In this document: piece after piece, positions 24,141 through 35,794 of the stretch | Layout: every line of letters starts with the position of its first letter | Position numbering within the stretch: position 1 is the stretch's first letter | Origin: Sisyra terminalis | Taxonomy: Eukaryota; Arthropoda; Insecta; Neuroptera; Sisyridae | Assembly (NCBI GenBank): GCA_958496175.1 | Contig: OY292274.1 | Location: forward strand, 29,551,482-29,615,481 | Reading direction: 5' to 3' | DNA: 64,000 nucleotides | Notes under the pieces: model-generated | What the model was told of the DNA's origin: nothing | The model's input: only the letters and a program-made list of their open reading frames with translations | The model's database searches: none | Program-made: the position numbers and the translations under genes

Positions 24141-25545
24141 CATATATTATTATTCATTAATTTAGTATTTTACTTCACCCTAACCAAAAATGTATTGGTA
24201 GTTTATAATTTAAAAAAAAAAAAAAAAAATTATTGTTTTTATTTTTTTCTATTTTACAAACAAAAATGCAATAAATTAGACTTAAGGTCCAAAGGCTCTA
24301 ACATAAATTAATTCACTTAATAGATTATTTTTATATACTGGCAACATTCAAGTTTCATTATTTTCGTCTTAGATATTTCCGTAATACTAACTTTTACAAG
24401 GAGAAATATATATATGTCAGACGAAAAACATTAAGTGCCTTTATATTATGTACGAAAAACGACTGTTTACCGTTTGGAACAGTTAGAAGAACTTCTCTAG
24501 GAGATGTCTTAAGTAAATATTTGTAAGTTTTGATCTTTGATATACAAGAAGAATCATTGTTTGTTATTAAAGTAATCAAAATTTCTAGAAATGATTTCAT
24601 AAGCTTATTTACGTGGTTTTATTTTATTTATACACATGTTTCCATATTTAAAATGTCTGCATTGAAACATTATCCGTTCTCACATAAACTGATAATTGGT
24701 TCTCTGAAAAACGTTTTTAAAACTCTTATACAATTCAATCTACACATTTTTTTAAAGATGATGTGAAAAATCAGTTGAAAATTTTACACTCCTACAATAA
24801 CGTAGTAGTTGTGGGTAAGGAATGATAAAATTTTAGAAATGTTGATAATGTTATTTTCTTGTAACGAACAATTTTACCTTTTACTGTGTGAAAATACGGA
24901 ACAGTGGTAATAATGAACAATTCATAAACCTTTCTGAGTTTCTTTTCTGTGTCACACTGTTTTATATATTTTTGGTAACATTTACGGGATAAATTTTTGT
25001 TTTAATAAATGCTTGAATAAATTTTCCTTTTACCTCAAAAATATTTTTGTTTTTCGCGGGTCTTTTTGTGATATAAAGCGAACTTGATTTGAAAAAATTT
25101 GTACACAAGAACTTGGGTCATTATTTTGAAAAATTGCAACTCTCTTAGTATCTAACCTTCTTAACATCTTCTAACTTTGATTTGTTATTTCCTTAGAAAG
25201 TTTATTCAGCAGAAATTTCTGATAATCAATTCCTGTGTATCAATTCCTTAAAGTGGGAGACTTTTTAAAATATTATCTTTTTTTCTTAAAATAGGAATAT
25301 ATGAGGAAGAAATAAAATCTAAGAACATATTTTCGTATGAAGTTAACCAATTAACAAAAACGGAATACTTACATATAAATTTATAATAATTTTATGGAGT
25401 TCATCCATCTGTTCGTATGTCGCAACAATTTTACGTGAAAACTATTGGTACTTTATGAATGAAATTTGGTAGAAAATTTCAATTACAAAGGTTGAGAAAT
25501 CTTCGAAAAATATAGAACTACACACTATGCATTACATTAATAAAT
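24141..25545. other. AT-rich non-coding DNA, nothing recognised
   Basis: Two chance frames overlap on opposite strands near 24394-24766; neither shows a domain. Confidence 0.45.
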
Positions 25546-25547
25546 TA

Positions 25548-26206
25548 AAGAGATTCTCCCGTGTGATGGGTTCAGAAAATCGTTTTTTTTTTTGTATTCA
25601 TTGCTTCTTTAACATGTTTAGAATATGGTGGTAAGGGGATTTTTTATAATTGGAAGCCGTTATGTGGATAAAATCGTTACCAAGATACCTAGGTCGTTAT
25701 AATTTTAGCCGCACTTGAAACTTTTAATGTGTTTTTTTTCAAAACTATGTGTTTCAAACCTATCTCCATCATCTCTTAACCGACTGACTTTCCATTTAAA
25801 GGGTAGACTCAGCACATGTTAATAATACAATTATCAAAAAATTTCGAAAAAATTTTTATAACAAAACCATAATAAAAAAAGACCTGAAATGCAACTTTTT
25901 GTTCAAGAGGCTTCCGAAAATCTAATTTTCCGTATCTTCATTTCATTCTCGTTTATTCCATGTTTTTAAGCTTACAGATTAAAATGCCGTTTGTTTTATT
26001 TTAGATCAATGAGCATTCATTTTTTCGAGATGGATATCTTTAGAGCGCTATAATTCACATTCCATTGGATAGTTATAGCTAAAAAGCTATATACACTCAC
26101 TTAAAATAAATATAAGCAAATTATCCCAAAATTTTCATTTTTCCTCAAAAAAAACCCAAAAATGCTAAAAATACAAGGCATCACATAGGAGAATACGCTT
26201 AAATGA
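25548..26206. repeat. Dispersed repeat with TTCTCCCGTGTGA end (copy 1)
   Basis: The segment begins GATTCTCCCGTGTGATGGG and aligns by eye with 56374-56871 joined to 59309-59540. Common blocks include CAGAAAATNG, TATAATTTTA, ACCGACTGACTT, CTTACAGATTAAAA and CATTCATTTTTTCGAGA. Shared ends in two places show a mobile or repetitive unit of about 0.7 kb. No coding was seen, and the superfamily was not determined. Confidence 0.65.
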
Positions 26207-28475
26207 AAGAAAATTTCAATACACACAAGCATTTAAAGTATCGTTAGATAGGATCGCCAAAATTCGTGAAAAAATCTATGCCTAAAACAAGGTGAATCAT
26301 CTCAAAACAGAGGTCAGCAAAGTGTTCTATATAGTTTTACATTATTGAAGGAAGGTGGGGGGGAGGTATTTATTCTGGAGCAGATTTTTTTACCTTTTAA
26401 GTGGACCCAACTCCTTTGATTATAGAAAATAGTTCTCCGCACCCAATTTGAAATTGTGTTTGATTTTTTTAAGTTTAGAAAAATACATATTTTACGAAAT
26501 TTATTATCAGAAATTTCATAATTTATATTTTTAGCTTAAAGCTCCTCAGGGTAAGAAACACTGATGTAGAGGATTGATTGAGGCTCGAAGAGTAACAGTT
26601 CTTAATACGTCAACAACACATATCTAACCGCGTATGTAATAAATAAAGAAATACTAAAATATAATATTTATCATTTAATATTAAGAATTTTTTTATGTAA
26701 CTTTTTTAAACAGTGTACTTTACTAAATGTTTAAAATAAATATACACTAGATAGGTTGCTTTCATTTCCTGAATACTTTTTTACTTTTATAGGGGTCGAT
26801 GCGTGATTTCAAACATTATTTAAGGGTCGGTGATTAAAAAAGCTGGGCATTCCGTGTGCTAAAACATGTTTTCAAAGAAATTTGATTTAAATAAAATAGA
26901 TTTTGGTGATAGTTTTTAAGATATAAATTATTTTCTCTTACGTGCTATTTTTATGCTTAAGGGTCATTCATAAATTATGTCATTATACATTTTGTCTCAA
27001 TTTGTCTTTCTTTCTTCTTTTTCAGTTATTTTTTCGATAATGTTTTCTTTTTTTGGGGAGACATATTATTTTCTGTGTCGACCCCTCCGGACAATAATTC
27101 TAACTACACTCATAAATACTATAACTCCAATATATTAGGAGAAGATAAATTTATAAAAAGACGTAAATAACATATTGACAATACATAGACATTTAAATGT
27201 CTTTCAACAAATAAGTATTGAAAATACCATATTTATCGAATACATCTAGAACGTTACATGCCTATTGTATTCGTCTATAGGTCTGAAATGGACACATATC
27301 CGTTTTTGCAACTACAATAACATTAATTGAGATATTACCAAAGTAAACTCGATTAGTTCGAAAAATTACGAAAGTTTGTAGGACTTTTGATTTATTTTTT
27401 TTGTAATTTATTCTCTTTGGCAAAACTTTTTTGTGCAATAAAAGAAAATTTCTGACCAAAATTCATCCAAATCAAAAGGGATTTAGAATTCAATGATTTG
27501 GCATGGAATGCCCGTACGCATTACTGAGTATCGAGGTCGATGTTTACAATCATTGAATTCAAAGTTAAAGAAAGACGCATTACTTTTTATAGATCTGAAA
27601 CAGTTGCCGATGCAACGTCTGGTTAACTATAATTTTAGTGACACTAAAACTTCCAGTAGGTTACGTTAAAAATTTCCACGAGAAAAACATATATATGCCG
27701 TATTTATGAATGTTGAGTTTTAAAAACTATAAGCTTCAACCGTGTCTATCCCCTTAAATTTCCAGTTAACAGAAGTTAAATAGTTTAGCAACAATGTTTG
27801 TTTTTTTAATTACTTTCAGACAAAAGATGAAATTAGATTAAATGATAATGATTCAGCTACATAAAGCATAATGTGGTCAATTTGTAATAAAGTTTTATTA
27901 TCTTTGGTAAAATCATATTGTATTACATTTTCCTATTTACATTTGTAAGCCTGTCTAAATTAGGAATATTACTGCATTGTTGAAATTGCTTTTGGGTTTT
28001 GATTTTATATTCATACAACCAATTATAACCTGTAAAACGTACTGTAATGAAAACCACTTATTGTTATTAATATTACAAAATAGCCCGTGTTATTAGTTTG
28101 CTTATAGTACAAATATTCACATTGAATCGAAAGAACCCTCTTTTTTCTTTCACTTCGCTTTTTTCCTTTTCCTTTTCCTTTTCTTTTTCACTATTCAGTT
28201 TTTTTTTCTTTTTAATGTGCATCTATTTCTACAAAATAGACCAATATATAAGGAATAAAACTTTTCGTTTAATTTATCAAAGTTTAATTATCTAACTTTA
28301 TAACAAGCTTTAATAAAAAGTAACAAAGTTAATTGGAAATGTATGTAAGTATACGAGTATAAAGCAAAAATGTAAAGGAAAAGTATAGAAGTTTCAAAAG
28401 CGACTTATGTAGGTTAAAGAAAAAAAAATCAAGTAGATAATATACTGGAATAGTAAAGTTAAATAGTGCGTAAGA
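26207..28475. other. AT-rich DNA; possible third copy of the preceding repeat; TTTTCC tract
   Basis: Between about 27590 and 27780 there is weak resemblance to the repeat at 25548-26206. A pyrimidine tract of CTTTTC units lies at 28138-28215. No gene was found. The frames at 27262-27459 (minus) and 28098-28295 (plus) have no domain. Confidence 0.35.
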
Positions 28476-28479
28476 ATAA

Positions 28480-28610
28480 GAGCCGTTGGCTACCAATGAA
28501 GCAGTTGACTGGCCGCTAAAATAATGCGGCTATAAGTCTAACAAAGCGGCTATCAACTCTATCCCCTCAACAATCCGGGTTTCAAATTCCCGTCGCTTTA
28601 ATCATTTTGT
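28480..28610 (+). repeat. Possible tRNA-derived SINE relic
   Basis: A patch richer in GC than its surroundings ends in CCGGGTTTCAAATTCCCGT, which folds like a T-arm and resembles a B box. Three GCGGCTAT/GCCGCTA words precede it. No acceptable A box was found. Confidence 0.3.
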
Positions 28611-29961
28611 CTTGAACTAAAAGTATTTGATACTGTTATCTTTTTCTAGTTGTACTTTGACCACTACTTGTTTCGTTTATTCAATGCTCTAACGTAGAAA
28701 AAGAAGAATGGAATGTGTAAGCCGAAAGCTTTTCAAATTGCAACATTTCAAGATCATATAGAATGATCGTAAAATAAAACGTTCGAGCTTAAAAGCCCTT
28801 CCAATGGCACGGAACATGTGTTTAGTTTGATGGATATGAAATATTTTCAAAGTAAATATTATTTTTGCTTATTTTTCAAAGCAAATATTATCTTTGAAAT
28901 AAAAATACTTATAAAAATGAATTGCTTTTCAATATAAAAAATTAAGCTTTTTCTCTTTTGAATTCGACCATATATTTTCGTTGCGTATATGATTAAAAGT
29001 GGTTCGATCAGTAAATTTAATCAGGCCATTGATTTTTTATTTAGAAATCAACATTTTAAATAACAGTTCTGTGGATATACATGTGTAAATACATACCTTT
29101 TATTAATAATACTTGGTATGATATATCAACTGAAGCAAAATAATGTATTAAAATTCGCAACTTAAAAGTATCATATTTATGCTAAAATTTTAGCGCAATA
29201 AGATGAATATTTTCCAACAGTACAAGTTTTATTTTCACATATTATAATGCCATGTGAATCTAAAAGTATATTTTTCGTATGCCTTCACCTTTTCATTTAA
29301 AATATGGTAACAATTTTCAAACATATACAATACTCGTTATTTATTTCGTTTTCTGTTCAAAATGGGATTCACACGAGAATAAAGTATTCAATTTATTATT
29401 GTATGTTATATCCGGAACTGGTAAAGAACAGAAACGTCGAAAAAGCATTTCACACCCATTCTGCCAGACTTGATTTTCAGCATTCATACATTTCACAATC
29501 ACAAAAATAAGAGACAAAGTCACATAAATTTAAATATGACCGACTATGACAACTTTAACAAACAGAAATAATGCAAAAACATTATTTCTTTTATCTGTTT
29601 ATATTTTATTTTAACGATCGCATCATTAAGGAAATATTCAAATATATTCTTATTTCTACTTTTGTTACATTTTACAATTATGAAATCGATTACCTTACGT
29701 TCTTAATTGTAAATAAAATATTGCCACGCATTCACCTTTATAGTTTCAAAAATAGTCTATAGAACCAAACTTTCATTAATAAATCCTCAAGACCAATTCT
29801 GTGGATATTGAATTATGTATTCGACTGAAATAATAAAGGATCAACAACCTTGTAACCCTGACGATATTTTATCATTTTAAACAGACCTATATTTAATTAG
29901 ATGACACAAAAAAATTAAGACTGAAATAATTTTTTGACTACATTTTTTATTTTTTTTGCAG
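28611..29961 (+). other. Intron immediately upstream of the first exon seen
   Basis: Non-coding AT-rich sequence ending in a pyrimidine run and TTTGCAG acceptor at 29961. The small frames at 29279-29523 on both strands lack domains. Confidence 0.55.
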
Positions 29962-30115
29962 AGTGTACACGATTTGGTGACGAACACTAACAATAATGGA
30001 GGCACAACGGGAGCTTTACGGCTTCCACTTATGCAACCCTCCAATGGAAATACTGCAAGTGGTGGCCACCACACCCACGCACACGCCGTTTTTATGTATA
30101 GCACAGCTGCTGATG
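29962..30115 (+). CDS. Internal coding exon of an unidentified host gene
   Basis: The exon is bounded by a T-rich tract and GCAG before 29962 and by G|GTATG after 30115. It is 154 nt long, starts in phase 0 and ends after the first base of a codon. It codes for about 51 residues: SVHDLVTNTNNNGG, then a Leu/Pro-containing stretch, then a Gly/His run ASGGHHTHAHAVF. Composition (GC-rich third positions, Asn/Gly/His-rich peptide) stands out from the AT-rich flanks. The next exon at 38272 joins in phase, restoring a Gly codon. There is no enzyme motif or membrane segment, so it is probably a disordered linker. A voltage-gated T-type (Cav3) calcium channel I-II loop is a guess based on the His-rich run and the Cys/Asp segment of the next exon. 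The frame continues past 30115 to 30177, but the splice site makes that intron. Confidence 0.7.
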
Positions 30116-31226
30116 GTATGTATGCCATTAAATTTGTTCATATAAGTAACATTTTGTTCAAATTAAAAAAAAATTAAAGTAAAATACTAACTAAAAGTAT
30201 AATCTATTAATAATTGTAAGGCTTACACAAAGTGGATTAATCTCAAGCTCACTCCACATACCTTTCAATAATGATTTTGGTACTTTGTTTAACTTTTCGA
30301 ATATTAAATAAATATTACAACCATATTTCAATTCAAAAAATACCTTTCTTTTGTGCCTCGTACATTAGAGAATATTATGTATTTTAACTCGTGCAAATTT
30401 CAGAATAATTCTGATACAAGAGTTTTTTCAATATTATAGCTTTTTTTTTGGAAAATTATTTAATGTTTCGGTACTACTATGCCACTATCAAAATTCGCAG
30501 TTAGGTATGATTGAAAAACGATAATCACCTCAAGCATTGAAAACGTCTAAGAATTATTAATAACCTGAATAAATTTATAATGAATTTTGGTAAAAAACCT
30601 GAAAATAGATAAACTGTGAAAGCAAAACCATAAAAGAAGAGCATAGTAGACTCATTTTCAAATTTTTTTTGACTCCATAGTCGATTTGGAGATCCTATCT
30701 CTCTTCAATTGTCTTTTCATTTCAATGAATTCGATTGAAGCTCGGTCGTTTCAAAACTATATTATCTATACTAATATATAAAATTCTTATGTCTGTCTGT
30801 ACATTTCGATTTTTAACCCAATTTTAGGGTAAATATTTGTTTCAAGAGGCCCTTATTCCAAAATTTAACATTTTTAAAATTTTTGTCTGTCTGTCTGTCT
30901 GTCTGTATGTCCCGATTTAACTAAAAAACGGAACAACCAAATTTAATGAAATTTGGTATTAAGATACAACACAATTTTCCACAGACTATAGGCTACTTAT
31001 AATTCTAAAAAAATAATAAGGGAAGGTATTCCCAAGGGATGAAAACAGAAATTTTTACACTAAACAGGTGAGTTATGTATCATTGGAAAGGTAATTTAAA
31101 GTTAGAAAATAATCTGTTAAAAATATTTTTAATTGAACTGATAAAAAGCACAGTAAATTCAATTTAAATTTTAAAAAATTACCTCTTTGAAATATAAACC
31201 TTTATATATATACAACACATATTTGA

Positions 31227-31303
31227 TGTTAATAGCGTAATGGCTTACGTATCTAACATTCTGATGCTCCTAATTATAAAGACGTGGGTTCGAATCTTAC
31301 AGT
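31227..31303 (+). repeat. tRNA-Arg(CCT)-like module inside Helitron copy 1
   Basis: A perfect A-box pattern TAGCGTAATGG (31233-31243) and B box GGTTCGAATCT (31287-31297) are present. Between them GCTCCTAATT looks like an anticodon loop CTCCTAA with CCT, as in tRNA-Arg. About 8 extra bases lie between the D-arm and the anticodon arm, so it is not a functional tRNA. An A-rich stretch follows, which is SINE-like. The same module occurs in Helitron copy 2. Confidence 0.6.
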
Positions 31304-31375
31304 GAACTTTAAAAAATTAAATAAAAAAAAATATTTATTTATTGAATTAAATTAAAAATATTTAATTTTGTAAAT

Positions 31376-31423
31376 CAAGAAGCCTGAGGAAGTTACGATT
31401 ACGTAACGAAACGTTGCTTTTTG
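31376..31423 (+). ncRNA. Hammerhead-like ribozyme motif
   Basis: Stem I is CAAGAAGC (31376-31383) with GCTTTTTG (31416-31423), 8 pairs including one G-T. CTGAGGA follows at 31384-31390. Stem II GTTACG/CGTAAC closes an ATTA loop (31392-31407). GAAAC is at 31408-31412, then GTT. Every hammerhead element is present, but stem III is almost absent (two nt between the closing A and T), so activity is uncertain. Helitron copy 2 lacks it, so it probably arrived with an inserted fragment. Confidence 0.5.
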
Positions 31424-33077
31424 AAATAATAAAATATTAAAAAATTAAAGATCTTAAACAACCTGAATTTTCTTCTTATTTAAAAAATTTTAAAGCTGAG
31501 ATCTGATTTTTATCATCTATTAATTATTTAATTATAAATTTCTTTTTTTGTTATATCATTTTAATAACAACGTTTTAAATAACGTTATTTCACTAAATTA
31601 GTATGAAAGTTTATGTAGTACTTATTCTAACTAAGCGATTTTTAATTTTTGATTGTTTTCAACAATCAAACTTTATAAAATCTTATTTTTATCAACCAAT
31701 GATTGTGACCTGGAGCAATTATTTATTCTGCTGAAAAACATTAAGGGAGCAATTATTTGTCATATCTTTCATTAACAATCTTATCAATCAAAATATAAAA
31801 TCTTCCAAACTAACTTTTCTTCGGTATTTAGAAAAATTTGAAAATCAATTATTGTTATTGAAAATAAATAAAATATTCGAATTTACTTCCACGTTTTCTA
31901 CCTATTTCCAACAATTTTGTATGTACAACGTCCAAATGTGCGAAATCGAATTGCTTTTTAGTAATGATATCAAAGTAAAGAAGGTCATAATTGTTTTCGT
32001 TTTACATTGTATTTTGCAAATAAAAGCATACTTGTGTCGATGAAATTTGGAAAATGTTTTTCTTATACGATGCAGATATATAATAAGAAAGGGGGTTCGA
32101 TAATTCCTCCCCTAAAAAAGTGAAAAATGGTGGCAAAGTTTGTACGCCATAACCTCTGTTAAACAATCGAAATTTCAAATTTAATTATCAAAATATGTTC
32201 GTTATAGACGAAACGTTTTATCGCTTAAAATAAAACAATGTTGATTTATTATTAGATTCAAAAACGTAGGATCTGCTTAAAAATTTAAACTCTAATATAT
32301 ATATCTGAAAAAGGTTAAGTTCATAAGTGAGCATTAAGTTTTTTGGCTTTCACATATTGTAAACCTAAAAATCCAAAATACGTATTCACAAATAAATACA
32401 TTAGTGAGCGAATATCGAGTAGCGAGCATTTCGGCGAACTAAAAGGAAATGATTTAATTATATAGTTGAAATTCAGATATTTTAGTAACAAGTGCATAGA
32501 TACACAATGGTTATACTTGATTATGGAGGAACTGGGTTTCGTGCAATTGAACAAATTTTAATTTCGCGGTGGTTTCGTACATTGCAGTAGTGAAATAGTT
32601 TCGAGAAAAGGGTTCATTCGGGAGTCGAGACAATGAAATGTGATTTTTACTAATATTATAAATATCTAGGCGAGTGTTTTGATAACTTTTGACTGTTTTA
32701 AGTTATAATTATGACTGACTTTATAGAACTTAACGATAGTTTTTATTTATGCATAAATGCTGATTGATTTACGGATTAATTGGTTCACGGTAGGTATACC
32801 TACCGTAGGTATACGGTTTTTTTAGGTACTTTTTAGATATTTATAATTATTTTTTGAAAATGAATTGATCATTATATACAACTATTTTATTCTAAGTAAC
32901 AGTTTATTAAATGTGTATTTTTAAAGTTGACAAAATAGTGTTCTTAAGTATGATTATGTTTTTCGTAAAAGAAATAAAAAAAATAATAATTTTCATATGC
33001 CACAACAAATAGGAAATTTAAAAAGAAAATATAATCTACACCTACGTTACGCAGACGAAGTCGCGGGCATCAGCTAG

Positions 33078-35794
33078 TTTGTAATAAAATTCACGAATGA
33101 TAATTTCAAGCCAAATGAGAAAAGGAGAAAAAAGAACAACTTTTATTTACTGTCTATACTCTTGAAAAATATTTATAATTTTTATATTAACGGCCTCAAC
33201 AATAGTAGTAAACAACAGTACTAATGGTCGGCGTAATACTAATACTCATTGCTCAACTTACATAAACAGAGAGAATCTCCGAATTTTGAGGGGAAATATT
33301 GGTTCATAAAGAAATCAATGGTTATACAACTTGAGCACTCTATGCTGTATCTCTGTGAGCAAAACCAGAAACATGGAATATAATGGATATTATTGTTTAT
33401 GAAATTTTAATGAAATGAATGAAATTGAAACCATAATAGCTTCATTTGCATTTACTGATTGATGATTATATTTCAAATTATCAATAATAGTTTTACTATA
33501 CATTTTTCAATCCAAATGTAACAGAAACTAACTTTTAGTTACTAAACTAACTAACTAAACCAACTTCATGTTACTGTTGTTGCCGTAACAAAATTCAAAA
33601 TCCGACCAAATAACTGATTTTATTTTTATTTTCATAATATAAACCCTTTAAACAAAAACTATACCGGTAACTACATTTATTTCTCAGACCCTACAAATTT
33701 TAAAAAATCTTCTTAGGTAACCCGAAAAATATTTTCTATCTTTAAAATAACGCGGTATTTTTATGAGTAAAGTATGGTTACTGATTTAAATATGTACTAG
33801 ATGTGCTGTTTAGAATTTTATTAAAGAGCCATATATTAGATTAAACTCAAAAATAAGTTTCAGAAAGCCATGTTCCTATGACTATTTCCTAACTCACCTA
33901 GGGAACTAAAATAGCTTGGAGCAAAAATAAAACGAACATCAGTTAAATAGGAGCATAAGAGGCAGTTTCCTCCTCCTCTTGATATTTCCTGCATCACTAA
34001 TTGAGTTGGTATTTATCTCAATTGGATAACATGCTTCTTCAAATGACAGTGTCCTGTTTCAAGGCCTAAAAACTTGCTAATTTTTCCTTTCTCTGGTTTA
34101 GATGCCTTTTGTTAAGTTTCTCCAAAAATTTGATAAAAAATATGATCCTTCCTTTTGAATATTTCTCATTTTTAGTACCTTTAAACGCTTAATCTAGTGT
34201 TATGTACATTAGTATATGTGTAGGTGACAAATCCTTGAATGATATGCTTAAACCTGTTTTGCCAAGTCGTTAGCTTTCTGAATTCTATTAATTCAAATTG
34301 ATTAAGTTGATTTAAATATAAAATCAAATAGCAATCTTTTTAGAAGCTCATCTAGAAAAGCTAACCAAGTCCTTAGCTTTCATAGTGCTTAAAAAAATTA
34401 TGCAATATTAAAAAAAAACAATAAAATTAGTATTTCGTTTAAATTAAATTAATATTTTGGTATTTATTCACAAGTTAGCTAAACTTTTTTCATTGGATAA
34501 AGATTCAATTATTTTAATAGTCGAAAATAATACCACGAACTGTAACTTTTACAACTACTGTTACGTTATTAAAAATTTTATTTTATACGATATACTTTTA
34601 ATTAGTACAAAATATACAAAAAGCAAGAATATTTAAAAAGACTGTAAAAAAGTGTATATTTTTGGAATACTGTAAGCCTATTCGGTGACAAAATTTTAGT
34701 AAAATCATGCCATAAATTGCTATGTATTTTTAAATATAAAAACCCTTATCTATGTACAGAAACTTTCCAACCCCAATAGATTTAAAAAAAAAAGCCATAG
34801 CCTTCATGTCACCTATAAGAGTCCAGATATCCCTCTTAATTTACGACGAAACTATGTTAAGTATCGTTGAAAGGAAAATTAATGTATATAATTGGTGTCA
34901 TCTTATTAACGCAATTTGTGTGCTTTGTGCGTTTTGATATTCTATTTAACTTATCCATAAGATATTAATAATTTTGTTCTAGTATATGGCAAATTCGTTC
35001 AAAATTCGTTTTATTTTCTCCTCCTTAAAATTGGTTAATTCAAATTTTTTACTCATTTATTTACCCCAACGAATCTGAATATAGTCACTATGCGTTTTAA
35101 TTACAAAATTACCAACGAACTAAGAAACTTATTATACCACTTATGAAACTTATCAGCATAGAAATAGCTCTCATATGAACAAAACTTATATCATATGTAT
35201 CGTTAATAACGACTTAATACTTAATACAACTTAATACTCTTAGTAAATACGTAGGTACATGAAAGCCTCATTTAGTTTCCTCATTAGTGCTATTTATTTA
35301 TTTCTCTTTATCTATGTTGGTAGCTAATACTCAGTCAATAAACGTTGGGATTAAATTATTTATTCAAGAAGCATGAACGTTTTTGTGCACACGTTTCGGT
35401 ATTAAGTTTCGTTTGATTTTCAATAAAACTGCACTAAGTATTTGTAATTGTTCCATAAAATCTCTAAGCAGATTTAATCAAACGAAATAAAAATAAATCA
35501 TATGCTGCGCTTTTTCGTTTTAAATTTGTCATTAAGCTTCATATTTTGATACTAGTGTACTAAAACAAATATATTGACATTAATTTGTTTTTTTCAAACT
35601 TTTTCTATTTGATATTTAAATATTTGGTTTATAAACTTCCTTGTTTAAAAAAATAGGTTTTTTAAAACGAAATTATATTTTAAATGATTCTTGTAAGCAA
35701 ACAATGTTTTTCGATATCGTCCATCTATAAATAAAATATATAAACAATATGAGTAATATGAGTAATGTAAGTAAAACAATATAAGTAAAATTAT
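33078..35794. other. Intronic AT-rich DNA, nothing recognised
   Basis: A frame at 34752-34937 (+) gives 61 residues without a domain. No splice-bounded exon or bounded repeat was identified. Confidence 0.45.

Larger units (their letters stand above)
30765..33077 (+). mobile_element. Non-autonomous Helitron (copy 1, 2.3 kb)
   Basis: The 5' end is A|TCTATACTAATATATAAAA and the 3' end is GTCGCGGGCATCAGCTAG|T, with a short GAC/GTC hairpin just before CTAG. These fit the Helitron rule 5'-TC...CTRR-3' inserted between A and T. A near-identical copy lies inverted at 56872-59308, and a shorter one at 1266-2180. A TGTCTGTCTGTC tract follows the 5' end. There is no Rep/helicase coding, so movement would need a helper. 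It carries a tRNA-Arg-like module (31227-31303) and, only in this copy, a hammerhead-like motif (31376-31423). Confidence 0.85.

Noticed and set aside
28138..28215. CTTTTC tract as a splice-related polypyrimidine tract of a missed exon
   Set aside because: No AG acceptor followed by coding-like sequence lies within reach.
31227..31303. A functional tRNA-Arg gene
   Set aside because: Extra bases between the arms and its location inside a Helitron in two copies indicate a tRNA-derived module, not a working tRNA.
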